DNA of 64,000 nt from an uncultured Devosia sp. (GCF_946479885.1 NZ_CAMLHM010000016.1:1-64000), one strand, 5' to 3'; positions 41,806 to 53,020 are shown, counted from the first letter of the stretch. Translations and numbers: made by a program. The notes: generated from the letters alone by a model not told the origin.

Positions 41806-43401
41806 ATGTTCAAGTCCATCTCTGCCTTTTTTGGTCGACTGAGCCTGAGGTTCATCATCTCGGCACTGGTGATCGTGGCCATCGTCGCCTCGATCAGCAT
41901 AGTCGCCGTCGGTATCTACTTCAATTTCAGCACGGCGATGATCCAGCAGGGCCGGGACCGTCAGGCGGCCAATCTGCGGACCGCGGCGACGATCTTTGCC
42001 AGCACCACCAATTCGGCAGGCGGTACAGTGGTCAACTGGGGCGAGGGCGATGAACTGGGCAAGGTGACGCTGTGGGCGCTGCTGCCGTTCTTCGACACCG
42101 TGCTGGTCGATGGCATTTCCCGCGTCACTGGCGCGGAAACGGCCATCTACATCACCGACAAGGACAGCAAGGAACTGGTGGTCAACACCACGACGCTGAA
42201 GACGGCGGCAGGCGACAGCGCCAAGGGCGCGATCCTGGACCCGGCAGGGCCAGTGATGACGGCGCTGGCCGCGGGCAATTCGTGGTTTGGTGAGGAGACC
42301 CTCGAGGGCCAGCGCTATTTTACCGCCTATCACCCGGTGCTGCGAGAGGACGGCGCACTGGCCGGGGCGCTGTTCGTGGGCGAACAGGTGTCCGCCATCG
42401 AGGCATCGCTTACTGGCATGATGATGTTGATGCTGACGGTGGCGGCGGTGACGACGGCAGTGCTGGGCGTGGCCGGCTATGTGCTCAGTCTGATGATCAC
42501 CCGGCCGATTCCGCGCATTGCGGGTGCCATGGAAGCGATCGCCGAGGGGCATTTCGAGACCGAGGTGCCCTATACCGCGCGCGGCAATGAGGTGGGCGCC
42601 ATGGCCCGCGCCGTAGAGGTGTTCCGTGACAACGGGCTGCGGGTCAGCCAGATGACCGAGGCCGAAGCCGCCCGCATTGTCGCCGACCAGGAAAACCGGC
42701 AGAAGATGATGAGCGAACTGCAATCGGCCTTTGGCCTGGTGGTCGATGCGGCGGTGGCGGGCGACTTCACGCGGCAGGTGGCGGTGGAGTTCCCCGACCC
42801 CGAGCTCAACGGGCTGGCGGGCAGTGTCAACAACCTGGTCTCGACCTTCAATCGCGGTGTGACCGAAATCGGTGATGTGCTGGGCGCGCTGGCCAATACC
42901 GACCTGACGCAGCGCATGGACGGCGATTACGAAGGCGCGTTCGCCGCGCTGAAATCGGACATCAATGCGGTTGCCGACAAGCTCACCGAGGTGGTGGGCC
43001 AGTTGCGCAATACGTCGGGGACACTCAAGACCGCCACCGGCGAGATCCTGAGCGGCGCCAACGACCTCTCCGAACGCACCACCAAGCAGGCGGCGACGAT
43101 CGAAGAGACGTCGGCGGCCATGGAGCAGCTTGCGAGTACCGTGCTGCAGAATGCCGAGCGCGCCAAGGAAGCCAGCTCGGTTGCCGCGACCGTGACCCGG
43201 ACCGCCGAAGAAGGTGGCCAGGTGATGCATCAGGCCACCGAGCTCGACCGCATCGTCGCCGTCTTTGCCGTGGCTCAGGCGCCAGTTCGGGTAACCCAGC
43301 CAGCGGGCGCCCGCGGCCTGCAACACAAGCTCAAATCGGCCACGAAGTCTTATGGCGTGCACGGCAATGCAGCCCTCAATACTGACTGGACCGGGTTCTA
43401 G
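41806..43401 (+). CDS. Methyl-accepting chemotaxis protein lacking the signalling hairpin tip (MCP 2)
   Basis: 531 residues. TM1, a small Cache-type periplasmic sensor (about 40-205) shared with MCP 3, TM2 (about 207-232), HAMP and second HAMP-like part, and the N-terminal arm of the signalling helix ([20 protein letters not shown]). At residues 475-483 HQATE joins directly to LDRIV, which in MCP 1 are 158 residues apart. The missing part includes the whole tip that binds CheA and CheW and the return helix. Reading frame and the DWTGF tail are kept. It should not activate CheA but may still sit in arrays or bind CheR/CheB. Confidence 0.9.
   Translation: MFKSISAFFGRLSLRFIISALVIVAIVASISIVAVGIYFNFSTAMIQQGRDRQAANLRTAATIFASTTNSAGGTVVNWGEGDELGKVTLWALLPFFDTVLVDGISRVTGAETAIYITDKDSKELVVNTTTLKTAAGDSAKGAILDPAGPVMTALAAGNSWFGEETLEGQRYFTAYHPVLREDGALAGALFVGEQVSAIEASLTGMMMLMLTVAAVTTAVLGVAGYVLSLMITRPIPRIAGAMEAIAEGHFETEVPYTARGNEVGAMARAVEVFRDNGLRVSQMTEAEAARIVADQENRQKMMSELQSAFGLVVDAAVAGDFTRQVAVEFPDPELNGLAGSVNNLVSTFNRGVTEIGDVLGALANTDLTQRMDGDYEGAFAALKSDINAVADKLTEVVGQLRNTSGTLKTATGEILSGANDLSERTTKQAATIEETSAAMEQLASTVLQNAERAKEASSVAATVTRTAEEGGQVMHQATELDRIVAVFAVAQAPVRVTQPAGARGLQHKLKSATKSYGVHGNAALNTDWTGF
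43231..43242. other. Deletion junction in MCP 2 at a short direct repeat
   Basis: CAGGCCACCGAG encodes QATE. In MCP 1 near-identical copies stand at 40851 and 41325, exactly 474 bp (158 codons) apart. Here only one remains, the footprint of a recombination or slippage event between the two. Confidence 0.8.
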
Positions 43402-43605
43402 ACACTCAGGGTCGGGGCGCTCCGGACGCCCTGACTGCCCGATTTGCCGACAAATGTGCATCCAGCGAGGCAAATCGTCATCGGAAACGATGCCGGCGCG
43501 CTCATGAACAACATTCGATTAACCGCTATCCCGTAATTTTCCACATCAATAGGTCCGCTGACGCGCGATGAATTCGCCGCGTGCGGGTGTCGGGGGGAAA
43601 CGAGC

Positions 43606-45687
43606 ATGCGCAAGTTATTTGGGGTCTTTGGCAATATCAGGATGACGACGGCCATTGCCGCCCTGGTCCTGGTTTCGATCATCGGCTCGATCGCCGCAGT
43701 ATCGGGGGCGATCTATCTCAACCTGCACGCCCAATCGATTACCGACAGCAAGGCGCAGCAGGAGACCAATCTTGCCGTGGCGGCGACCATCCTCGAACGG
43801 CGCATTTCAGGCTCCGTCCTGAACTGGACCGAAGAGGGGACGATGGATGCCTTCCAGAGCTGGGCCATCCCCCCATTCTACGACAGTGAGATCATCGACT
43901 CGGTGACCCGTGTCACCCGGCAGGACGCCACGATCTACGTGCTGGACTCGGCCACGCAGAACCTGGTGGGCAAGACCACGAGCCTGGCCGCGGCCGACGG
44001 CACGCGCGTTGCCGACCTGACGCTGGATGCGACCAGCCCGGCCTATGCCGCAATCATTGCCGGCGAGCCCTTCGTGGGCGCGCTGCCGATCAATGGCACG
44101 AGCTATTTTGCCGCCCTGCAGCCCATCGAGAAAATGAGCGGCGAAGTCATGGGCGCCATCTTCGTGGGGACCCCGATGGCCAATGTCCAGGCCGCCGCCG
44201 CTGGCGTGCTGGGACTAATCCTGATGGTGGGCGGGCTGGTTACGGTCGGCCTGGGGCTGATTGGCCTGTTGCTGTCGCGCCTGATCACCAAGCCGATCCC
44301 CAAGCTGGCCACTTCCATGCAGGCCATTGCCGAGGGCAATTACGAGGCCGACGTACCCTATACGCAGCAGGGCAACGAAGTGGGCGCCATGGCCCGTGCC
44401 GTCGAGATATTCCGCCAGAACGGGCTGCGCGTCAGCCAGATGACCGAGGCCGAAGCCGCCCGCATCATCGCCGACCAGGAAAACCGGCAGAAGATGATGA
44501 GCGAGTTGCAGTCTGCCTTTGGCGAGGTGGTCGATGCGGCCGTCGCCGGCGACTTCTCGCGGCAGGTCGCGGCGGAGTTCCCCGATCCGGAGCTCAACGC
44601 ACTGGCAGCCGGCGTCAACAATCTCGTGCGGACATTCAATCGCGGCGTGAGCGAGATCGGCCAGGTGCTGGGCGCCATGGCCGATACCGATCTCACGCAA
44701 CGCATGGAGGGCGAGTATGAAGGCGCCTTTGCCACGCTCAAGAGCGACATCAACGCGGTGGCCGACAAGCTGACCGAGGTGGTTGGCCAGCTGCGCCACA
44801 CCTCAGGCTCGCTCAAGACCGCGACGGGCGAAATTCTCTCCGGCGCCAACGACCTGTCCGAGCGCACCACCAAGCAGGCGGCGACGATCGAAGAGACCTC
44901 GGCGGCCATGGAACAGCTGGCTGGCACTGTGCTCAAGAACGCCCAGCGGGCCAAGGATGCGAGCGCCAATGCCGCCCAGGTTACCCGGACCGCCGAGGAA
45001 GGCGGGCAGGTGATGGATGCGGCGACCTCTGCCATGGAGCGCATCACCCAGTCTTCAGCCAAGATCTCCAACATTATCGGCATGATCGACGATATCGCCT
45101 TCCAGACCAACCTCTTGGCGCTGAACGCTTCGGTGGAAGCCGCTCGTGCTGGCGATGCCGGCAAGGGCTTTGCCGTGGTGGCCGTGGAAGTGCGACGCCT
45201 GGCGCAGTCGGCGGCGCAGGCCTCCAGCGAGGTCAAGGTGCTGATCGAGCAGTCGGCGGGCGAGGTCAATGCCGGCTCCAAGCTGGTGGGTGATGCCGCC
45301 GGCAAACTCAAGGCGATGCTGGAGGCAGCGCGCGGCAATAACGGGCTGCTCGAATCGATCGCCAATGACAGCCGCGAACAGGCCTCGGCCATCGACGAAG
45401 TGACGACTGCAGTCCGCACCATGGACGAGATGACCCAGCACAATGCGGCGCTGGTGGAAGAGACCAACGCGGCCATCGAGCAGACCGAGGCGCAGGCCAC
45501 CGAACTCGACCGGATCGTCGATGTGTTCCGCATCAACAACCACGACGCGCCGGCCATCCGGCACGAGCGCCGGCCTGCGGCGGCCGGTGGTGGTGCGCGC
45601 GACCTGCAGCAGCGGCTGGCTGCAGCCTCGGGCAACCTCATGACCCATGGCAATGCTGCCGTGGCCCCCGACTGGAACGAATTCTAG
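43606..45687 (+). CDS. Methyl-accepting chemotaxis protein (MCP 3)
   Basis: 693 residues. TM1 (about 14-36), a Cache_3/Cache_2-like sensor (about 38-195; [35 protein letters not shown]), TM2 (about 200-225), HAMP ([20 protein letters not shown]), second HAMP-like region, full signalling domain with [20 protein letters not shown], and the tail DWNEF. Closest relative of the truncated MCP 2, upstream, by sensor and HAMP sequence, so the two are tandem duplicates. GGGGGGA precedes the ATG. Confidence 0.95.
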   Translation: MRKLFGVFGNIRMTTAIAALVLVSIIGSIAAVSGAIYLNLHAQSITDSKAQQETNLAVAATILERRISGSVLNWTEEGTMDAFQSWAIPPFYDSEIIDSVTRVTRQDATIYVLDSATQNLVGKTTSLAAADGTRVADLTLDATSPAYAAIIAGEPFVGALPINGTSYFAALQPIEKMSGEVMGAIFVGTPMANVQAAAAGVLGLILMVGGLVTVGLGLIGLLLSRLITKPIPKLATSMQAIAEGNYEADVPYTQQGNEVGAMARAVEIFRQNGLRVSQMTEAEAARIIADQENRQKMMSELQSAFGEVVDAAVAGDFSRQVAAEFPDPELNALAAGVNNLVRTFNRGVSEIGQVLGAMADTDLTQRMEGEYEGAFATLKSDINAVADKLTEVVGQLRHTSGSLKTATGEILSGANDLSERTTKQAATIEETSAAMEQLAGTVLKNAQRAKDASANAAQVTRTAEEGGQVMDAATSAMERITQSSAKISNIIGMIDDIAFQTNLLALNASVEAARAGDAGKGFAVVAVEVRRLAQSAAQASSEVKVLIEQSAGEVNAGSKLVGDAAGKLKAMLEAARGNNGLLESIANDSREQASAIDEVTTAVRTMDEMTQHNAALVEETNAAIEQTEAQATELDRIVDVFRINNHDAPAIRHERRPAAAGGGARDLQQRLAAASGNLMTHGNAAVAPDWNEF

Positions 45688-45704
45688 CCAACAGGCGATC
45701 GTCA

Positions 45705-48125
45705 ATGTTTAAGCGTTCCCTTTCGGTCAAAGTCGCGCTGCTCAGCGGCGCGGCGCTGGCCGTCACGTTTGCTATCGGCATCACTGTGCTGGTGCAGCAG
45801 ACCGGTCAGGCCATCGAGGTTCAGACCGGGCAGTTGCAGGCGGCCACGACCGAGGCGGTTGCCCACGAAGTCGCAACCAGCCTGACCGCTGCGTCGGCAA
45901 TTGCCTACGACGTCGCCGGCGCGCTTGAGGCCATGAAGGCCTCGGGCGTGACCGACCGCGCCGCCTATGACGGCGTGCTGCGGGGCATGCTGGAGCGCAA
46001 CCCGGAGCTTCTGGGAGTCTGGGCGGGCTGGGAGCCCGGCGCGCTCGATGGCAAGGATGCCGAATTCGCCAATACGGCCGGCACCGATGCGTCGGGGCGT
46101 TTCGTGCCCTATTGGAACCGCGGCAGCGGCAGCGTCGCGCTTGAGGCCCTGACCAGCTATGACGATCCGGTGGCGGGCGCCTATTACCAGACGCCCAAGT
46201 CGCTGGACCGGTTGGCTGCCATCGAACCCTATGTCTATCCGATTGCCGGCACGGATACGCTGATCATGTCGTTCGGCGCGCCGATCAAGGCGGGTGGGAC
46301 CTTCCTGGGCACGGGTGGCGTCGATCTGGCGCTGAGCGACCTCAATACCAAGCTGGCGGCCATCGCGCCGCTGGGGACCGGCAATGTGGCCGTGGTGACG
46401 GCGACGGGCATTGTGGTGGCGCATCCCGATGCCAGCCTGCTCGGTACGACGCTCGATCCCGCGACGCCGCTGGCGACCCTTGTGACGTCGGCCCTGGCCG
46501 ATGGCGCCGCACAGGCCGACCTGATGCAAGGCGATGTAGCCATGCGCAGCGTGGCGACGCCGATTGCGGTGGGGTCGGCGGCCGACCAGTGGGTCGTGAT
46601 TTCCAGCGTGCCGATGGCGACGGTCACCGCAACGGTCAATCAGGCGCGCCTCGTCATTACCGGGCTGGCGGCACTGTGCGTTCTGGTGGCCTGCGGCATT
46701 CTGTTTGTCCTGCTGCGGTTTATGCTGGGCCGTCCGATCGGTGAGTTGACGAGGACCGTGGAAGCCGTCGCGAGCGGTGACCACGCTGTCGACGTGACCG
46801 GCATGGACCGCCAGGACGAAATCGGACGCCTGGCCAGGGCGGTCGAGGTGTTCCGCGAGAATGGGCTCAAGATGAGCCAGATGACGGAAGAAGAGCGCGC
46901 CGCATCGCAGCGCCGGCGGATCGAGCGGACCGACATGATGGTCGCTCTGCAAGCGGCTTTCGGCGAGGTGGTCGATGCCGCCATTGCCGGCGACTTCTCC
47001 AAGCGCGTGCATGCCCAATTCGCCGATCCCGAGCTTAATTCGCTGGCCGGCAGCATCAACAATCTGGTCGAGACCGTCGACCGCGGTATCGGGGAAACCG
47101 GCCAGGTGCTGGCGGCGCTGGCGGATACCAACCTGACCAAGCGGATGGCCGGCAACTACCAAGGCGCCTTCGCCAAGCTCAAGGGCGACACCAATGCGGT
47201 GGCCGACAAGCTGACCGAGGTGGTGACGCAGCTTCGCTCGACCTCGCGCACCCTCAAGACCGCGACCGGCGAAATCCTTTCGGGCGCCAACGACCTTTCC
47301 GAGCGCACCACCAAGCAGGCGGCGACGATCGAGGAAACGTCGGCCGCCATGGAGCAACTGGCCAGCACCGTGACCGAAAATGCCCGCATGGCTGAAGATG
47401 CCAATGGCAAGGCCCAACTGGTGTCGCAGAGCGCCGCCCACAGCGGTACGACCATGAGCGAGGCCAACCAGGCCATGGAACGCATCACCTCGAGCTCGGC
47501 CAAGATTTCCAACATTATCGGGCTGATCGACGATATCGCCTTCCAGACCAATCTTCTGGCCCTGAACGCGTCGGTGGAAGCGGCGCGTGCGGGCGATGCG
47601 GGCAAAGGCTTCGCCGTGGTGGCGGTGGAAGTGCGGCGGCTGGCCCAGTCGGCGGCGAGCGCTTCGGCAGACGTCAAGTCGCTGATCGAGCAGAGCGCCA
47701 ACGAGGTCAAGGGCGGCAGCAAGCTCGTTTCCAATGCATCCGAGCAACTGACGGCCATGCTTGAGGCCGTAGACGCCAATGCCAGCCTCATGCAGTCCAT
47801 CGCCAAGGCCAGTCGCGCGCAGGCAGCGGCGATCGACGAGGTTTCTGTGGCTGTGCGTACGCTCGATGAGATGACCCAGCATAATGCGGCCCTGGTAGAG
47901 CAGACCAATGCCGCCATCGAACAGACCGAGGCGCAGGCCACCGAACTCGACCGCGTAGTGGATATCTTCACCATCGAGGAGGGCGCAAAGTCGCCCAGGG
48001 CGACGGTGGCGCCAGCACGGCAGGCCACTCCCGCACCGCGGGCGGCGGACAAGGTCCGTTCGGCCGCGCAGGTCTATCTCAGTGAGGGCAATGCGGCCAT
48101 TTCCAAGGACTGGTCCGAGTTCTGA
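45705..48125 (+). CDS. Methyl-accepting chemotaxis protein with double Cache sensor (MCP 4)
   Basis: 806 residues. TM1 (about 9-31), a large dCache_1 periplasmic domain (about 40-305) with LGVWAGWEPGALDGKD and the membrane-proximal VSSVPM region typical of amino-acid or organic-acid sensors, TM2 (about 311-336), HAMP (LGRPIGELTRTVEAVASGDH), second HAMP-like part, and a full signalling tip. Ends DWSEF. Starts 17 bases after MCP 3, so the two are probably co-transcribed. Confidence 0.95.
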   Translation: MFKRSLSVKVALLSGAALAVTFAIGITVLVQQTGQAIEVQTGQLQAATTEAVAHEVATSLTAASAIAYDVAGALEAMKASGVTDRAAYDGVLRGMLERNPELLGVWAGWEPGALDGKDAEFANTAGTDASGRFVPYWNRGSGSVALEALTSYDDPVAGAYYQTPKSLDRLAAIEPYVYPIAGTDTLIMSFGAPIKAGGTFLGTGGVDLALSDLNTKLAAIAPLGTGNVAVVTATGIVVAHPDASLLGTTLDPATPLATLVTSALADGAAQADLMQGDVAMRSVATPIAVGSAADQWVVISSVPMATVTATVNQARLVITGLAALCVLVACGILFVLLRFMLGRPIGELTRTVEAVASGDHAVDVTGMDRQDEIGRLARAVEVFRENGLKMSQMTEEERAASQRRRIERTDMMVALQAAFGEVVDAAIAGDFSKRVHAQFADPELNSLAGSINNLVETVDRGIGETGQVLAALADTNLTKRMAGNYQGAFAKLKGDTNAVADKLTEVVTQLRSTSRTLKTATGEILSGANDLSERTTKQAATIEETSAAMEQLASTVTENARMAEDANGKAQLVSQSAAHSGTTMSEANQAMERITSSSAKISNIIGLIDDIAFQTNLLALNASVEAARAGDAGKGFAVVAVEVRRLAQSAASASADVKSLIEQSANEVKGGSKLVSNASEQLTAMLEAVDANASLMQSIAKASRAQAAAIDEVSVAVRTLDEMTQHNAALVEQTNAAIEQTEAQATELDRVVDIFTIEEGAKSPRATVAPARQATPAPRAADKVRSAAQVYLSEGNAAISKDWSEF

Positions 48126-48150
48126 GGCGGCTGCATCACGGGTTTCGACA

Positions 48151-48180
48151 ATGGGCGCCGCAAGGCGCCCATTTCTTTTC
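48151..48180 (+). terminator. Rho-independent terminator after MCP 4
   Basis: ATGGGCGCC-GCAA-GGCGCCCAT then TTCTTTT. Nine-bp stem with a GNRA loop. Confidence 0.88.
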
Positions 48181-48314
48181 CGCCGGCCCCAAGCAAGCAT
48201 GGTTTACCAGGTCTTAAGCTGGGCATGCCACTTTCTTCCTCGGACGCACTTAACTTTCGGCCTGCCCATTCCATCGCGCCGCCTGCTCGTCGCGTCATCT
48301 TCAGGAGTCTCGAA

Positions 48315-50342
48315 TTGTCTCGCTTCTTTGCCGGCAGCATTGCCCGGCGCCTCTATAGCCTGCTCTTTGTCTTTGCCTTGGGCTTTGCCGGGGTGGTGGC
48401 CTACCAGCTCTTTGCCCTGCGGCAGAACCTGGATGCCTTCAAGCGCACCGAAATCCAGAGCGTGGTGCAGGCCGGCGCCGGCATCGTGCAGCACTACTAT
48501 GAGCTGGCCGAAGCGGGGACGCTCACGACGGAGGCGGCGCAGACTGCCGCGCTGGATGCTCTGCGGGCCATGCGCTACCAGGGTGAGGAATATCTCTTCG
48601 TCGACAATTTCGACTACGTAAACGTGCTTCACACCTATCAGCCGGAGAAGGAAGGCACCAACCGTCGCGAGACCAAGGATGCCAACGGCAAGCTCTACAT
48701 GGCCGAAATGATCGACGGCGCCAAAGCCAACGGCTCCTACTTCGTCTCCTACGCCTTCAAGGACAAGGATGGACTGTCCAAGGACAAAGTCACCTACGCA
48801 CAGGCCTTCCAACCCTGGAGTTGGACCATTGCCAGCGGCGTGCTGATGACGACGGTGCAGGCCATATTCTGGCAGGCGGCCATCACCAGCGCGGCAATCA
48901 CGCTGGGTGTGATGGCTGTCGTGCTGGCGTTGGGTGCCCTGATCGCCCGTGCCATTCGCCGGCCGATCGCGGCCCTGACCGCCGATATGGTCCGCCTGGC
49001 GGACAATGATTTCGACGTGGCGCTGGACGGCCAGGACCGCAGCGACGAGATCGGCGACATGGCGCGCGCCGTTGCCGTGTTCCGCGAGAACGGGCTCAAG
49101 GTCAGCCAGATGACCGAAGCGGAGGCCGCTCGGATCATCGCCGAGGAACAGCAGCGTCGCACCATGATGAGCGAATTGCAGGGTGCCTTCGGGCGGGTGG
49201 TGGATTCCGCCATTGCCGGTGATTTCAGCCGCCGGGTCGACTCCGAGTTCCCGGATCCCGAACTCAATACCCTGGCCGGCAGCGTCAACAGCCTCGTCGG
49301 TACGGTCGAGCGTGGCCTTGGAGAAACCGGACGCGTGTTGAAGGCGCTGGCCAATACCGACCTCACCCAGCGGATGGAAGGCGAGTATGAGGGGGCGTTC
49401 GCGCGCCTGAAGGCGGACACCAACGCCGTGGGCGACAAGCTGACCGATGTGGTGCACAGGCTGCAGGACACCTCGCGGACGCTCAAAACGGCGACGGGCG
49501 AGATCCTGTCGGGCGCGAACGATCTTTCGGAACGCACGACCAAGCAGGCGGCCACCATCGAGGAAACCTCGGCCGCGATGGAGCAGCTTGCAACCACCGT
49601 GATGCAGAATGCCGAGCGGGCCAAGGAGGCCAGCGTCAATGCCGGCCAGGTCAGGCAGACGGCTGAGGAAGGCGGTCTCGTCATGGAGAAGGCCAATGCG
49701 GCCATGGCGGCGATAGAAGCCAGCTCGAGCAAGATTTCCAACATTATCGGGCTGATCGACGACATCGCCTTCCAGACCAATCTGCTTGCCCTCAATGCCT
49801 CGGTAGAGGCGGCGCGAGCGGGCGATGCTGGCAAGGGCTTTGCCGTGGTGGCCGTGGAAGTGCGGCGCCTGGCGCAGTCGGCGGCGAGCGCCTCGGCAGA
49901 CGTCAAGGTGCTGATCGAACAGAGCGCCCACGAGGTCACGGCCGGTTCGCGGCTGGTATCGGATGCCGCGAGCCGATTGACGTCCATGCTGGAGGCCGCC
50001 CGCGGCAACAACCAGCTGATGGAAGGCATCGCGCGCGACAGCCGCGAGCAGGCTTCGGGCATCGAGGAGGTCAATATCGCCATCCGCCAGATGGACGAGA
50101 TGACCCAGCACAATGCGGCTCTGGTGGAAGAGACCAATGCCGCTATCGAGCAGACCGAGGCGCAGGCCAGTGAGCTCGACGAGATCGTTGCCGTGTTCAC
50201 CACTGCCGACGCAGCCAAGGCCGCGCCGTCGCCACGCCCGGCCCCTGCTTCGCGGCCGAGTGCACCAACGGTCCGCAAGGCCGCGGCCCAGTATCTCAGC
50301 CAGGGCAGTGCTGCAATCTCGACGGACTGGAACGAGTTCTAG
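48315..50342 (+). CDS. Methyl-accepting chemotaxis protein with single Cache sensor (MCP 5)
   Basis: About 675 residues. TM1 ([20 protein letters not shown]), an sCache_2 sensor (about 35-160) with [20 protein letters not shown] and [13 protein letters not shown]2 (about 168-190), HAMP, second HAMP-like segment, complete signalling domain, tail DWNEF. I place the start at TTG 48315 because AGGAG lies seven bases before it and TM1 follows. An ATG at 48225 is in frame but has no ribosome site and would add 30 non-conserved residues. Confidence 0.9.
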   Translation: MSRFFAGSIARRLYSLLFVFALGFAGVVAYQLFALRQNLDAFKRTEIQSVVQAGAGIVQHYYELAEAGTLTTEAAQTAALDALRAMRYQGEEYLFVDNFDYVNVLHTYQPEKEGTNRRETKDANGKLYMAEMIDGAKANGSYFVSYAFKDKDGLSKDKVTYAQAFQPWSWTIASGVLMTTVQAIFWQAAITSAAITLGVMAVVLALGALIARAIRRPIAALTADMVRLADNDFDVALDGQDRSDEIGDMARAVAVFRENGLKVSQMTEAEAARIIAEEQQRRTMMSELQGAFGRVVDSAIAGDFSRRVDSEFPDPELNTLAGSVNSLVGTVERGLGETGRVLKALANTDLTQRMEGEYEGAFARLKADTNAVGDKLTDVVHRLQDTSRTLKTATGEILSGANDLSERTTKQAATIEETSAAMEQLATTVMQNAERAKEASVNAGQVRQTAEEGGLVMEKANAAMAAIEASSSKISNIIGLIDDIAFQTNLLALNASVEAARAGDAGKGFAVVAVEVRRLAQSAASASADVKVLIEQSAHEVTAGSRLVSDAASRLTSMLEAARGNNQLMEGIARDSREQASGIEEVNIAIRQMDEMTQHNAALVEETNAAIEQTEAQASELDEIVAVFTTADAAKAAPSPRPAPASRPSAPTVRKAAAQYLSQGSAAISTDWNEF

Positions 50343-50516
50343 CGCGTTCGAAGCCGGTTCCCGGACCATATCCGGGGACCGGCAATATCGGCATGGCGGT
50401 CACGCAGGTCTTCCTTAACTATCTGCTGACTATGATTATTCCGCGTCATGGCCGTGGAAGAGGAGCTGCGGGCATGCCTGGCAAGGCAGCATATGCCCAA
50501 CTCCGGAAGTACCCAT

Positions 50517-52940
50517 ATGACGACGCAGCTCAAACTTGCCTTCAAACTGCCAGCGATGGTCGTGGCGATCGCGCTGGTCACCGGCGCAAGCCTGGCCCTG
50601 GCCGGCTATGTCGCCAGCGCCAGCATCGTCAACAGCCAGGCCGAGCAGCGGCTGGCCTCGGCCGCGACCAATGCGCGCTCGGCCCTCGAAGCCTATCTCA
50701 GCGAAGTCGCCGAAGACCTGACGCTGTTCGCCGGCCGGGCCGAGATCGCCGCCGACATCGATCTCTTCTCGGGCGCGATGCGCTCGCTGTCGGGCCAGGG
50801 TGATCCGACCGAGCTGCTGCAGGACGCCTATATTACGCAGAATCCGAACCCGCCGGGCGAGAAGCTGCTGCTCGATACCTCTGACAGGCTGCCGGTCTAT
50901 GACCTGCATCACCGGGCCCTGCATGCCGACTTCCGCGACCTGCTGCAGAAGCGTGGCTACTACGACATCTTCCTGTTCGATACCGATCTCAACAACGTCT
51001 ACACGGTCTTCAAGGAGGCCGATTTCGCCACCAATTTCGCCGAAGGCGGCGGGCCCTGGGCCGATACGGATCTCGGCAAGGTGGTGCGGGCGGCTCTGGC
51101 CGGCGAGGAGGGCCAGGTGTTCCTGACCGATTTTGCGCCCTACGGACCCAGCGCCGGTGCTCCGGCCAGCTTCATTGCCACCCCGGTGATGGACCAGGGC
51201 TTCCTGATCGGTGTGCTCGCCTTCCAGATGCCGACGGGTCTGATTGGGGAAGTGCTTGGACGCACCCTGGGCCTCGGCGCTTCGGGTGAAGTGTTCCTCG
51301 TGGGCCAGGATGGCCTCGTGCGCAACGACGTGCCGTTCACTCCCGAAAATGATGTGATGACGCTGGCGCTGGTTGGCGATGTCGTCACGTCGGGCCTCAG
51401 CGGAACGGTCGCCAGCGGCCTTATCAGCCATCACGATGGTGCACCCTATTTGGCGGCCAGCGAGCCGCTGAGCTTTGGCGGCGTCGATTGGGCCGTGGTG
51501 GCGCTGGAAAGCCAGGCCGATATCGCGGCGCCCTCGGTCAGCCTGCGCAATTCCATGCTTGTTATCGGCGCGGTGCTGCTGGCGCTGGCGGCGGTGACCA
51601 GCATTCTCATCGCCCGTACCATCACCCGGCCGATTTCGCGCCTGACCGGCGCTATGGCCGGCATAGCGGGCGACAAGCTGGACCTTGTCGTGCCCGGGCT
51701 CGAGCGTGCGGACGAACTGGGCGCCATGGCCGAGGCTGTCGAAGTTTTCCGCAGCAACGGCCTCAAGATGCGCGACCTGCGCGCCGCCGAACTCGATATG
51801 AGCGACGAACGCGCCGCCCAGGTGAGCATCATCCAGGGGCTGCAGCAGGAGATTGGGGCCGTCGTGGGCGCGGCGATCGATGGCGACTTCTCGCGCCGTG
51901 TCGGCACCGATTTCAGCGACCCCGAACTGCGGCAATTGGCGGTTGACGTCAACGACCTGGTGACGACGGTGGATCGCGGGCTGACCGAGACGGGCAGCGT
52001 GCTGGCTTCGCTCGCCCGCGCCGATCTCACGCAGCGCATGACGGGCGAATACAAGGGCGCCTTCGGTCGCCTCAAGCAGGACACCAATGGCGTGGCCGAG
52101 CAACTGGGCGACATCATCACCCAGCTGCGCGGAACGTCGGGCTCGCTCAAGACGGCGACAGGGGAGATTTTGACGGGCGCCAACGATCTCAGCGAACGCA
52201 CGACGCGACAGGCCGCCACCATCGAGGAAACCAGTGCCGCGATCGAGCAACTCAGCCGCACCGTGGTCGACAACGCCGCGCAGGCCGAGCAGGCCAGTCG
52301 CGAAGCGCGGGCGGTCTCCGATGAGGCCGAGGCCAGCGGCGAAGTGATGGGCGAGGCGACGGGGGCCATGGAGCGCATTTCGCAGTCCTCGGCCAAGATC
52401 TCAAACATCATCGGATTGATCGACGACATCGCCTTCCAGACCAACCTTCTGGCGCTCAACGCCTCGGTGGAGGCCGCGCGGGCCGGCGATGCCGGCAAGG
52501 GCTTTGCCGTGGTGGCCGTGGAAGTGCGGCGGCTGGCGCAGTCGGCAGCCAGTGCGTCGTCCGACGTCAAGGCGCTGATCGAGCAGTCGGCCGACGAGGT
52601 CAAGGGCGGAACACGCCTGGTGGCCAGTGCCGCTGAGCGCCTGCAGGCGGTGCAGGGCGCGATCCGCACCAATGCATCGCTGCTGGACGGCATCGCCAGA
52701 GCCAGCCGCCAACAGGCAGCCGCCATCGACGAGGTCAATGTGGCGGTGCGCCAGCTCGACGAAATGACCCAGCACAATGCTGCGCTGGTCGAGGAGACCA
52801 ATGCCGCCATCGAGCAGACGGAGGCGCAGGCCAATGAGCTCGACCGGGTGATCGGGGTCTTTACCCTCGATGGGAGCGGGGCAGCCGCGGCCGGCGCCGA
52901 CGCCCGGCCCCGAAGCCAGGCGGCGATGGGTCGCCGCTGA
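50517..52940 (+). CDS. Methyl-accepting chemotaxis protein (MCP 6) without pentapeptide tail
   Basis: 807 residues with the same sensor type as MCP 1 ([40 protein letters not shown]), TM segments near 12-34 and 345-367, HAMP, second HAMP-like region, and a complete tip [20 protein letters not shown]. Unlike MCP 1-5 it ends in Ala/Arg-rich sequence (RSQAAMGRR) with no DWxxF motif, so it likely depends on other receptors for CheR/CheB access. The ATG at 50517 has GGAAG upstream. Confidence 0.93.
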   Translation: MTTQLKLAFKLPAMVVAIALVTGASLALAGYVASASIVNSQAEQRLASAATNARSALEAYLSEVAEDLTLFAGRAEIAADIDLFSGAMRSLSGQGDPTELLQDAYITQNPNPPGEKLLLDTSDRLPVYDLHHRALHADFRDLLQKRGYYDIFLFDTDLNNVYTVFKEADFATNFAEGGGPWADTDLGKVVRAALAGEEGQVFLTDFAPYGPSAGAPASFIATPVMDQGFLIGVLAFQMPTGLIGEVLGRTLGLGASGEVFLVGQDGLVRNDVPFTPENDVMTLALVGDVVTSGLSGTVASGLISHHDGAPYLAASEPLSFGGVDWAVVALESQADIAAPSVSLRNSMLVIGAVLLALAAVTSILIARTITRPISRLTGAMAGIAGDKLDLVVPGLERADELGAMAEAVEVFRSNGLKMRDLRAAELDMSDERAAQVSIIQGLQQEIGAVVGAAIDGDFSRRVGTDFSDPELRQLAVDVNDLVTTVDRGLTETGSVLASLARADLTQRMTGEYKGAFGRLKQDTNGVAEQLGDIITQLRGTSGSLKTATGEILTGANDLSERTTRQAATIEETSAAIEQLSRTVVDNAAQAEQASREARAVSDEAEASGEVMGEATGAMERISQSSAKISNIIGLIDDIAFQTNLLALNASVEAARAGDAGKGFAVVAVEVRRLAQSAASASSDVKALIEQSADEVKGGTRLVASAAERLQAVQGAIRTNASLLDGIARASRQQAAAIDEVNVAVRQLDEMTQHNAALVEETNAAIEQTEAQANELDRVIGVFTLDGSGAAAAGADARPRSQAAMGRR

Positions 52941-52967
52941 CTATCTGGGCGTCGCAGGGCGTCCTCA

Positions 52968-52989
52968 CCTCTCCCACAAGGGGAGAGGG
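52968..52989. repeat. Single palindromic repeat after MCP 6
   Basis: CCTCTCCC-ACAA-GGGGAGAGG hairpin 28 bases after the MCP 6 stop. Same CTCCC/GGGAG style as the other dispersed palindromes but without a partner. Could serve as a transcript end, though no T run follows at once. Confidence 0.5.
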
Positions 52990-53020
52990 CTCCTGACTCC
53001 TTTTGTCAGCAGGTGGCGGC

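Noticed and set aside
45702..48200. Very long open frame on the minus strand opposite a receptor gene (similar ones opposite the other receptors and the Kef gene)
   Set aside because: GC-rich coding DNA often leaves antisense frames open; no domain is recognisable and the plus-strand receptors are unmistakable.
48225..48314. ATG at 48225 as start of MCP 5
   Set aside because: No Shine-Dalgarno and 30 atypical residues; the TTG at 48315 has AGGAG at ideal spacing.
40600..52600. Repeated DNA blocks in the receptor array as CRISPR or long direct repeats
   Set aside because: The similarity is paralogous coding sequence of the signalling domains, not short regularly spaced repeats.
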